Assembly: GCA_018715285.1 (NCBI GenBank)
Contig: DVLW01000134.1
Coordinates: 1 to 7,757, forward strand
Length of the DNA: 7,757 bases
Reading direction: 5' to 3'
From: Candidatus Faecivivens stercoripullorum
Lineage (GTDB): Bacteria; Bacillota; Clostridia; Oscillospirales; Ruminococcaceae
Made by a program: the position numbers and the translations under genes. Positions 1 through 5,959 of this stretch are shown here, piece after piece. The notes beneath the pieces are model-generated. The model was not told where the DNA came from and did not search any database. It saw only the letters and a program-made list of their open reading frames with translations. Each line of letters begins with the position of its first letter. Within the stretch, counting starts at the first letter, position 1.

Positions 1-1068
1 ATGGGCGGTATTATCGAGGATATTCTCGGCAAGGAAGCGATTGCACGCAATCAGGAGAGTGAAGTCAACAGTCTGATGCTGGCGTTTGCTACCCGAATGG
101 ATGATATCGTTCGGCATCCGGTTGTGACACAGGCTATCGAGGAAAGTTACACCGCAGTTGACCTGTGCGGCTATAACTATATGGACGCACGCTATCGTGA
201 AGACCACAAGCGGTATCCTCACCGGGTAATCGTCGGTTCTGAGACAAATGCACTGCGGATTGCCGATAACTGGGCGCTGATTCTTGATTGTCCGCATGTC
301 ATCGGTGATTTCTGCTGGACAGCGATGGATTATATCGGCGAATCGGCACCGGGTCAGTTTGCAGCGACCTGTGGTGATCTTGACCTGACCGGTAAACGCA
401 AAGCCAAGAGCTATTACCGTGAAACTGTCTGGGGATTGAGAGATACACCGGCGATTCTGGTTGGTCGGCCTGAAAAGTTCGGTAAACCGGAAAACCTCGG
501 AAACTGGGGATGGACCGACGCGATTCCATCCTGGACGCTGCATGGAAGTGAAGGAAAGATGGTTCAGGTCAGTGTCTATGCCGACGCGGACGAAATCGAG
601 CTGTATCTGAATGGTCAGTCGTTGGAACGCAAACCGATTGGACATCCTCAGCAGTATATCGCGCAGTTTGATGTAGCCTACCAGCCGGGAGAACTGACGG
701 CGGTTGCTTACCGGGATGGTAAAGAATATTTACGTGCAAGCCTTGTAACTGCCGGACAGGCTGCAAAACTGACCATCCAACCCGAACCGATGGAAAAAGG
801 TGACCGTATCGCGTTTGTCCCGATTCAGATTGCGGATAAAGACGGCAATCTCGTCACCTGTCAGGATAGGCCGGTTACCCTTACTGTGGAAGGTGGACAG
901 TGCCTGGGATTTGGCAGCGCGGATACTGCCAGCAGTGAAAACTTCTATGACATGACCAGAACGAGTTTTGACGGACAGCTGCTTGCTATCATCCGCCGGG
1001 AGGATGGCCATCCGGTCAGACTGACCGTGTCGGCGGAAGGACTGGAAAGCGCAGCTGTGGAAATCTGA
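1..1068 (+). CDS. GH2 family glycoside hydrolase, C-terminal part (beta-galactosidase-like), 5' truncated by window edge
   Basis: This is a glycosidase that removes non-reducing-end sugars, probably beta-galactosides; the exact sugar cannot be read from the sequence. The first ~155 residues are the end of the TIM barrel. The motif VGSETN carries the likely nucleophile Glu81, followed by the conserved GDFCWTAMDYIGE (about 102-114). Residues ~160-250 resemble the Ig-like DUF4982 domain (pattern WxLHGSEGK, then ELYLNGQSLE). Residues ~255-355 match the GH2 C-terminal domain 5, with LGFGSAD, ENFYD and TSFDG. GH2 enzymes of this architecture are about 800 residues long and the nucleophile normally lies far from the N-terminus. 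The ATG at base 1 is therefore almost certainly internal and the true start lies upstream. Any signal peptide and the acid/base Glu are also upstream. The gene ends in TGA at 1066-1068, 29 bases before a small membrane protein, which suggests one transcript. Confidence 0.9.
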   Translation: MGGIIEDILGKEAIARNQESEVNSLMLAFATRMDDIVRHPVVTQAIEESYTAVDLCGYNYMDARYREDHKRYPHRVIVGSETNALRIADNWALILDCPHVIGDFCWTAMDYIGESAPGQFAATCGDLDLTGKRKAKSYYRETVWGLRDTPAILVGRPEKFGKPENLGNWGWTDAIPSWTLHGSEGKMVQVSVYADADEIELYLNGQSLERKPIGHPQQYIAQFDVAYQPGELTAVAYRDGKEYLRASLVTAGQAAKLTIQPEPMEKGDRIAFVPIQIADKDGNLVTCQDRPVTLTVEGGQCLGFGSADTASSENFYDMTRTSFDGQLLAIIRREDGHPVRLTVSAEGLESAAVEI

Positions 1069-1097
1069 ACCGGTTTCAAAAAGGAGGGTATTTCCGT

Positions 1098-1352
1098 ATG
1101 AAGCGATATATTCTCTGGTTGGTACTTGCAGCCGTCTGGTTGGCTGTAGCGGTACTCAATCTGTATAGCCAGCGGTCGGGAACAGTGATCGGCTTCAATA
1201 TCTTTGCGGCGGTAGTGTTTGCGGCAGTTGGTACAGGGCAATGGATTGTGGTCAGGAAATATGACGCATCCACCAAATGGCTGCGGCGGATAGAACTTGC
1301 TGCACTGGTAGTCGTGGTTTTGGTACTGATTGCAGTTTTGCTGATGAGCTAA
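1098..1352 (+). CDS. small three-helix membrane protein of unknown function
   Basis: An 84-residue protein that I do not recognise as a named family. It has three hydrophobic stretches, about residues 4-23, 29-51 and 65-83. They are joined by short polar loops, NLYSQRSG and a basic RKYDASTKWLRR. The lysine and arginine placement predicts the second loop in the cytoplasm. There is no separate signal peptide; the first helix would act as the membrane anchor. The ATG at 1098 is supported by a strong AAGGAGG at 1081-1087. The gene begins 29 bases after the glycosidase stop and ends just before a terminator, so it is probably the last gene of the same transcript. A link to sugar metabolism is suggested only by position. 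Confidence that it is coding is high because of the ribosome site, the membrane pattern and the terminator. Confidence 0.75.
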   Translation: MKRYILWLVLAAVWLAVAVLNLYSQRSGTVIGFNIFAAVVFAAVGTGQWIVVRKYDASTKWLRRIELAALVVVVLVLIAVLLMS

Positions 1353-1358
1353 TGAAGG

Positions 1359-1406
1359 AAAAAACGGCCGGAAGGTGGGATTTCTGCCCACTTTCCGGCC
1401 GTTTTT
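1359..1406. terminator. bidirectional intrinsic terminator between the small membrane protein gene and rex
   Basis: A stem of about 16 bp, ACGGCCGGAAGGTGGG with CCCACTTTCCGGCCGT, contains one G-U pair and encloses a 7-base loop (1380-1386). It is flanked by an A-run on the left and a T-run on the right. Read on + it ends the glycosidase and membrane protein transcript. Read on - it ends rex, whose stop codon is 11 bases away. Confidence 0.93.
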
Positions 1407-1417
1407 GAGTATATAGT

Positions 1418-2077
1418 TTATTCCGATTGAGTTTCTTCCAGATTTCGTTCCATTTCTCCGAGATGATAGCAGAGAATCGACAGCGAATCACCCAGATGAA
1501 CATTTTCCACGACGATTCCTTTATAGTCCAGCGCAAGGTCATAATGGGAGAAGTTCCAGAATCCTTTGATTCCCATTCCAACCAGTTCCCGTGCCAGTTT
1601 CATTGCCGCTTCTTTGGGGATGCACAGGATGGCAACCGTCGGACAGCTGCGGGAACAGAAGTCATAAAGTGCCTGAATATTCTGAACCGGTACTCCTGCA
1701 ATTTCCCGTCCGATCAGTTCCGGATTGGCGTCAAAAATTCCGACCAGTTCAAATCCGCGGGAGGTAAAATCCATGTGCTGTGCAATAGCTCTTCCGAGGT
1801 TGCCCGCACCGATCAGGATAGCTTTGCGGTGTTTGCCAAGTCCTAAAATTCGTCCAACCTCTTCATGCAGTGAGCGGACGTTGTATCCATAGCCCTGTTG
1901 GCCAAATCCGCCAAAGCAGTTAAGGTCCTGCCGAATCTGGGAAGCGGTCAGGCCCATTCTTCGCGCGAGGTCACCTGAGGAAATCCGTTCAACGCCTGCA
2001 TCCGCAAGCTCACGCAGAAAGCGGTAATATCTTGGCAGTCTTCGGATGACGGACGCAGAAACGTTGCTTTTGGCCAT
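1418..2077 (-). CDS. rex: redox-sensing transcriptional repressor Rex
   Basis: A cytoplasmic dimeric repressor that senses the NADH/NAD+ ratio. In Gram-positive bacteria Rex is released from DNA when NADH rises and so controls fermentation and redox genes. The protein is 219 residues, close to the usual 205-220. Residues ~10-65 form the winged helix, with RRLPRYYRFLREL and the recognition part SQIRQDLNCFGGFGQQGYGY. A Rossmann NADH domain follows, with GAGNLGRAI at ~90-98 and the ribose-binding Asp in FDANPE (~115-120). The C-terminal helix HLGDSLSILCYHL is the segment swapped between subunits. The ATG at 2075-2077 was chosen because AGGGGG precedes it by 8 bases on the minus strand and the next residues match the family N-terminus. 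An upstream TTG (2128) would add 17 unusual residues without a ribosome site. The gene has its own promoter and is separated by a terminator from the upstream icd, so it is probably a single-gene unit. Confidence 0.96.
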   Translation of the reverse strand: MAKSNVSASVIRRLPRYYRFLRELADAGVERISSGDLARRMGLTASQIRQDLNCFGGFGQQGYGYNVRSLHEEVGRILGLGKHRKAILIGAGNLGRAIAQHMDFTSRGFELVGIFDANPELIGREIAGVPVQNIQALYDFCSRSCPTVAILCIPKEAAMKLARELVGMGIKGFWNFSHYDLALDYKGIVVENVHLGDSLSILCYHLGEMERNLEETQSE

Positions 2078-2120
2078 GGAAAAAACCCCCTGAAAATCAA
2101 ATACAATATTAAATAGCTGG

Positions 2121-2134
2121 ATATGCAAACATAT
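2121..2134. repeat. 14-base palindrome in the rex leader (possible operator)
   Basis: ATATG, CAAA, CATAT form a perfect 5-bp inverted repeat with a 4-base centre, about 4-17 bases downstream of the predicted rex transcription start. That is a usual place for a repressor site. The sequence does not resemble the Rex consensus. In AT-rich DNA a short palindrome like this can arise by chance. Confidence 0.3.
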
Positions 2135-2144
2135 TTACGTTATT

Positions 2145-2173
2145 ATTTTATCATCCTGTCTGTTAAATGTCAA
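2145..2173 (-). promoter_or_regulatory. sigma-A promoter of rex
   Basis: On the minus strand a perfect -35 TTGACA (2168-2173) and a -10 TAAAAT (2145-2150) are separated by exactly 17 bases. Transcription should begin near 2138, giving a leader of about 60 nt before the rex ATG. A TTAACA sequence like half of a Rex operator starts just after the -35, but the other half does not match TTGTTAA. Self-regulation by Rex is therefore not shown. Confidence 0.8.
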
Positions 2174-2200
2174 TTTTATTCGTTGAATTTATTATAATTT

Positions 2201-2208
2201 AACCGGTT
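2201..2208. promoter_or_regulatory. AACCGGTT palindrome in the icd-rex spacer (candidate regulator site)
   Basis: The second copy of the octamer, 28 bases upstream of the rex -35 and just beyond the operon terminator. Its position could suit an activator or looping repressor for rex, but nothing in the sequence proves a function. Confidence 0.25.
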
Positions 2209-2214
2209 CTATAT

Positions 2215-2250
2215 AAAAAACAGCCGCAGCGAAGGATAATTCGCCGCGGC
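2215..2250 (-). terminator. intrinsic terminator of the purB-acn-icd operon
   Basis: On the minus strand GCCGCGGCGAA pairs with TTCGCTGCGGC (11 bp, one G-U pair) around a 6-base loop. A short TG then leads into a run of six T. It begins 22 bases after the icd stop codon and lies well before the rex promoter, so it separates the operon from rex. Confidence 0.93.
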
Positions 2251-2272
2251 CATCTATATAAAATATTCTTTA

Positions 2273-3484
2273 TTACAACAATACAGCCAGCTTGTTTGCA
2301 ACGACTGTCAGGAATTCAGCGGTGCCGACCTTGACCTTGTTTTCCAGCTGAGAAGAGACATACAGGTCACCGGTCATAACGCCGTCTTCGATGGTATCGA
2401 TGGTTGCTTTTTCCATCAGGTTAGCAAACCGTACCAGTTCGGGCAGTTTATCCAGCTCACCGCGTTTACGCAGTGCACCAGACCATGCAAAGATGGTTGC
2501 GACCGAGTTGGTGGAAGTAGGTTCACCCTTGAGGTATTTGTAGTAATGGCGCTGAACGGTGCCGTGAGCAGCCTCATATTCATAAACACCATCAGGAGAT
2601 ACCAGTACCGAGGTCATCATTGCCAGCGAACCATACGCCGTTGCAACCATGTCCGACATAACGTCGCCATCGTAGTTCTTGCATGCCCAGATGTAACCGC
2701 CTTCCGAACGGATGACACGTGCAACCGCATCGTCAATCAGGGTATAGAAATACTCAATTCCGGCGGCCTTGAACTTATCGGCGTATTCTTTTTCGTAGAT
2801 TTCCGCAAAGATATCCTTGAAATGGTGGTCGTAAGTCTTGGAGATGGTATCCTTGGTTGCGAACCATACGTCCTGATGGGTGTCCAGTCCATAACTCAGG
2901 CAGGCACGTGCAAAGGATTCAATCGAGGAATCGACGTTGTGGATGCCCTGAACAATACCGGCGCTGTCCTTGAAGTCAAAGACGGTGGTACGGGTTTCAG
3001 TGCCGTCAGGAGCAGTTACGACCATCTCAGCGCGGCTTCCCTGGGGAACACGCAGTTCTGCATTCTTGTAAATGTCGCCGTAAGCGTGTCTTGCAATGGT
3101 GATCGGCTTTTTCCAGCTGGGGATGTAGGGGACCAGACCTTTGACCATAATCGGTGCACGGAAGACAGTACCGTCCAGCATGGCACGAATGGTTGCGTTC
3201 GGGGATTTCCACATCTCCTTGAGGTTATATTCTTCCATACGGGCAGCGTTCGGCGTGATGGTAGCACACTTGACAGCAACGCCATACTTTTTGGTTGCAA
3301 TGGCAGAGTCGATGGTAACCTGGTCATTGGTTTCATTACGATATTCCAGACCGAGGTCATAATATTCGGTTTTCAGGTCAACGAACGGGAGAATCAGTTT
3401 TTCCTTGATGAGTTTCCAGATGACTCTGGTCATCTCATCTCCGTCCATTTCAACCAGCGGTGTTTTCATCTGAATTTTTGCCAT
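2273..3484 (-). CDS. icd: NADP-dependent isocitrate dehydrogenase (type II, eukaryote-like)
   Basis: Oxidatively decarboxylates isocitrate to 2-oxoglutarate, giving NADPH; a cytoplasmic homodimer. The protein is 403 residues and matches the eukaryotic-like class rather than the E. coli Icd class. The isocitrate site SPNATIRAMLDGTVFRAPI (~94-112) has the expected Ser, Asn and two Arg. KTYDHHFKDIF (~216-226) provides the catalytic Lys region. NYDGDVMSDMVA (~270-281) carries the metal-binding Asp residues. HGTVQRHY (~307-314) has the Arg-His pair that in this class favours NADP over NAD. TSTNSVATIFAW (~323-334) is also typical. The ATG at 3482-3484 is preferred: GAAGAAGGG lies about 10 bases upstream. 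An in-frame TTG at 3491-3493 would be only one base from that site. The gene is third in the operon, 106 bases after the aconitase homologue. Its context suggests supply of 2-oxoglutarate for glutamate. Confidence 0.97.
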   Translation of the reverse strand: MAKIQMKTPLVEMDGDEMTRVIWKLIKEKLILPFVDLKTEYYDLGLEYRNETNDQVTIDSAIATKKYGVAVKCATITPNAARMEEYNLKEMWKSPNATIRAMLDGTVFRAPIMVKGLVPYIPSWKKPITIARHAYGDIYKNAELRVPQGSRAEMVVTAPDGTETRTTVFDFKDSAGIVQGIHNVDSSIESFARACLSYGLDTHQDVWFATKDTISKTYDHHFKDIFAEIYEKEYADKFKAAGIEYFYTLIDDAVARVIRSEGGYIWACKNYDGDVMSDMVATAYGSLAMMTSVLVSPDGVYEYEAAHGTVQRHYYKYLKGEPTSTNSVATIFAWSGALRKRGELDKLPELVRFANLMEKATIDTIEDGVMTGDLYVSSQLENKVKVGTAEFLTVVANKLAVLL

Positions 3485-3513
3485 AATCGTCAATCCCTTC
3501 TTCTTTAATTGCA

Positions 3514-3574
3514 GGGTGCATCCGGTATATCTTTTTACCGCACCCGTCTGCCGGAATATTGCAGCAGACGGGTG
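3514..3574 (-). promoter_or_regulatory. acn-icd intercistronic region with two overlapping, mutually exclusive hairpins
   Basis: On the minus-strand RNA the first possible hairpin (3574 to 3541) is a perfect 11-bp stem, CACCCGTCTGC with GCAGACGGGTG, around a 12-base loop. The second (3545 to 3514) pairs GGGTGC with GCACCC and then GGTA with TACC, with a 4-base bulge on the 3' side. Both need the same GGGTG bases (3541-3545), so only one can form. Neither is followed by a U-run, so they are not simple terminators. The icd ribosome site follows about 15 bases later. Possible roles are protection or processing of the RNA end, or tuning icd translation. The pairing is seen directly; the role is inferred. 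Confidence 0.5.
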
Positions 3575-3590
3575 TATTCAGTTTACTCAA

Positions 3591-5864
3591 TCAGTCTTTG
3601 CCGTAACCAGCTGCGTAATAGTTCATCAGGCAGCCTTCCAGGATGATGGTCTTTTCATCATCGGTCAGGCCATTGACATGCAGCGTGATATCTTTTACAC
3701 TGCCGTCAGCCTTGACCATTTTACCGGTCATCGTTTCGACGCCATCACGGATTGCATCGCGGATTCCTTCGACATAGAGGAAATCGCCGCTTTCATATTC
3801 AAACGGCTCCGATTCGTCAATCGTGAACGGAACGATACCCCAGTTGATGCAGTTGGAACGATAACGCTTGGTCGCATAGCTGTAGGCGATGTTGGCGCCG
3901 CCGCCCAGAACACGCTGGCAGGATGCGGCCTGTTCTCTTGCGCTTCCGTCGCCAGGACGGCAGGCAAATACACCCGAACCATAGCTGGTATTCTGCAAGA
4001 CCGTCGTATCCAGTCCCAGTGCGCCCATAACCATTTTCAGGTTGTCGGCAATCTTACCTTCTTTGATTGCGGCAGCATCAGCCTGTACAGCTTTGGAACG
4101 CGGCACATAATCGGGAACACGACGGGAGAGTGCAAACTCGGAGAGCTTGAGCGGGTTGGAACGATAAGAGGAGGTTTCACCCGAAGGAATCAGCTCGTCG
4201 GTTGTGGTGACAGGGTCTTTGATAACCGCGGCAAGCTGAATCAGCAGGTTATCCTGTAATTTATCAAACTTCGGCCAGTCGGTGATGTTCGGACCCAGAC
4301 GAAGCTCAGCAGACGGGTCAGCCTTTCCGAAGCCGTAGTAGCAGCGTTTTGTGTAGATTTCGCGGTCGTAGTTGTAGGGCAGATCGGGTACTTCATAATC
4401 GACATCTGCTGCACTGGTCAGAATACCGCCGTTTGCAGCCGTTGCCGCAATCGAACGTGCGTCCATCAGTGCAACTGCCGACAACTGACCCTGACCCGGC
4501 TTGGAGCCTTCACGGTTGGGGAAGTTACGGGTAGTATGACGGATAGACAGACCGTTATTGGAAGGAACGTCGCCTGCACCGAAGCAGGGACCGCAGAATG
4601 CAGTCTTCATGATGCATCCAGCTTCCAGCAGGTCAGCTGCAACGCCGTTTCTGGTAACAGCCATGCTGACCGGAACCGAAGCAGGGTAGACGTTGAGTGC
4701 GAAATAGCCGTTGCCGGTCGATTTGCCTTCGAGGATAGCAGCTGCTTCGACGAGGTTTTCGTACAGACCGCCTGCACATCCGGCGATAACACCCTGGTCA
4801 ACCATAATCTTGCCGTCAACAATCTTGTCAGTCAGATGAAGAGCAACCTTGTCGCCGAATTTTTCTTTAGCTTCTGCTTCGACAGCTGCCAGAATCTCGT
4901 AGGGATTTTCCTGCAGCTCGCGGATGGTGTAAGCGTTGGACGGATGGAACGGCAGAGCGATCATCGGCTCAACGGTCGACAGGTCAATCTCGATCATCCG
5001 GTCATAGTAAGCGACTTCACCCGGCATCAGCTGGCGGTAACGTTCGGGATGTCCGTGCAGCTGATAGAACTGACGGGTGGTTTCATCTGTCTGCCAGATA
5101 GATGACAGGCAGGCAGTTTCAGTGGTCATAACATCGATGCCCAGACGGAAGTCATTGGAGAGGTTTGCAACACCCGGTCCGACAAACTCAAGAATCCGGT
5201 TGGTAACAAATCCCTGTTTGAATACAGCGCCGCACAGTGCGATTGCGACGTCATGCGGGCCGACGCCGTGACGCGGTTTGCCGGTCAGGTAGACCAGCAC
5301 CACTTCGGGAGAGTCAATATCGTATGTATTGGACAGCAGCTGCTTGACCAGCTCGGGACCGCCTTCACCTACGCCCATGTTGCCGATTGCACCGTAACGG
5401 GTATGGGAGTCGGAACCGAGGATCATATTACCACAGGCAGCCATCTCTTCACGTGCATACTGATGGATAACCGACTGGTTGACCGGGACATAAATACCGC
5501 CGTATTTTTTAGCCGCCGAAAGACCGAAAACATGGTCGTCCTCATTGATGGTACCGCCGACCGCACACAGTGAGTTATGGCAGTTGGTCATTGCGTAGGG
5601 AATGGGGAACTCTTTGAGTCCGCTGGCTCTGGCCGTCTGGATAATGCCGACATAGGTGATATCGTGAGACATCAGCGCGTCGAATTTCAGCCGCATTTTT
5701 TTGCCGCCTGCGCGGTCATGCGCACGCATGATCTGGTAAGCAATAGTATGTTCCCGTGCCATATCAGGGGAGAGCGGAGAAGAGACGGTCGAAGTGTATT
5801 CATCTGCCGAGATGACTTTTTCACCCTGGAGCAGATAAACGCCGTGTGGGGTCAGTTTTATCAT
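3591..5864 (-). CDS. aconitase-family hydratase (probable aconitate hydratase, divergent clostridial type)
   Basis: Probably interconverts citrate and isocitrate through cis-aconitate using a 4Fe-4S cluster in the cytoplasm. The protein is 757 residues, a full aconitase with the swivel domain at the C-terminus (from ~residue 600). Cluster cysteines are C363 (in IAGCAGG), C424 and C427 (CGPC). Other family signatures are SVIHQ (131-135), GSDSHTRYG with H154, and RNFPNREG (446-453). GDGSAREQ (639-645) contains the counterpart of the catalytic Ser642. Odd points: the usual SCTN around the first cluster Cys reads GCAGG, and the usual Asp-His near residue 100 reads NCHNS. The start at 5862-5864 has GGAGGTG 9 bases upstream; an upstream extension to 5912 lacks a ribosome site. 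It lies directly before icd, which strongly supports an aconitase role. Action on a related 2-hydroxy tricarboxylate, such as homoaconitate, cannot be excluded from sequence alone. Confidence 0.88.
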   Translation of the reverse strand: MIKLTPHGVYLLQGEKVISADEYTSTVSSPLSPDMAREHTIAYQIMRAHDRAGGKKMRLKFDALMSHDITYVGIIQTARASGLKEFPIPYAMTNCHNSLCAVGGTINEDDHVFGLSAAKKYGGIYVPVNQSVIHQYAREEMAACGNMILGSDSHTRYGAIGNMGVGEGGPELVKQLLSNTYDIDSPEVVLVYLTGKPRHGVGPHDVAIALCGAVFKQGFVTNRILEFVGPGVANLSNDFRLGIDVMTTETACLSSIWQTDETTRQFYQLHGHPERYRQLMPGEVAYYDRMIEIDLSTVEPMIALPFHPSNAYTIRELQENPYEILAAVEAEAKEKFGDKVALHLTDKIVDGKIMVDQGVIAGCAGGLYENLVEAAAILEGKSTGNGYFALNVYPASVPVSMAVTRNGVAADLLEAGCIMKTAFCGPCFGAGDVPSNNGLSIRHTTRNFPNREGSKPGQGQLSAVALMDARSIAATAANGGILTSAADVDYEVPDLPYNYDREIYTKRCYYGFGKADPSAELRLGPNITDWPKFDKLQDNLLIQLAAVIKDPVTTTDELIPSGETSSYRSNPLKLSEFALSRRVPDYVPRSKAVQADAAAIKEGKIADNLKMVMGALGLDTTVLQNTSYGSGVFACRPGDGSAREQAASCQRVLGGGANIAYSYATKRYRSNCINWGIVPFTIDESEPFEYESGDFLYVEGIRDAIRDGVETMTGKMVKADGSVKDITLHVNGLTDDEKTIILEGCLMNYYAAGYGKD

Positions 5865-5889
5865 GTAAAGGACACCTCCGATTTTGAGC

Positions 5890-5915
5890 CGGGCGGATGG
5901 ATTTCCAGCCACCCG
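5890..5915 (-). promoter_or_regulatory. intercistronic hairpin before the aconitase-homologue ribosome site
   Basis: On the minus strand CGGGTGG, C, TGG, loop AAAT, CCA, T, CCGCCCG folds into a 10-bp stem with one G-U pair and one mismatch. It ends 10 bases before the GGAGGTG of the next gene. There is no U-run, so it is not a terminator. No promoter is visible in this 95-base spacer, so the gene is probably co-transcribed with purB. The hairpin may mark an RNA processing or stability site. Confidence 0.45.
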
Positions 5916-5959
5916 ACTGTGGTTTTCCGCAGCTTTTCATACAGCTGTGAAGCGGTCAA

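Noticed and set aside
2078..2128. Extended Rex start at a TTG (2128)
   Set aside because: Adds 17 residues unlike Rex proteins and lacks a ribosome site, while the ATG at 2077 has AGGGGG at good distance.
2546..3508. Long + strand open frame (320 codons) opposite icd
   Set aside because: Antisense shadow of a well-supported icd; no family resemblance, no ribosome site, and cysteine/histidine-rich, low-plausibility composition.
3516..5573. Several + strand open frames opposite the aconitase homologue
   Set aside because: All lie antisense to a complete, motif-rich gene and lack ribosome sites or family features.
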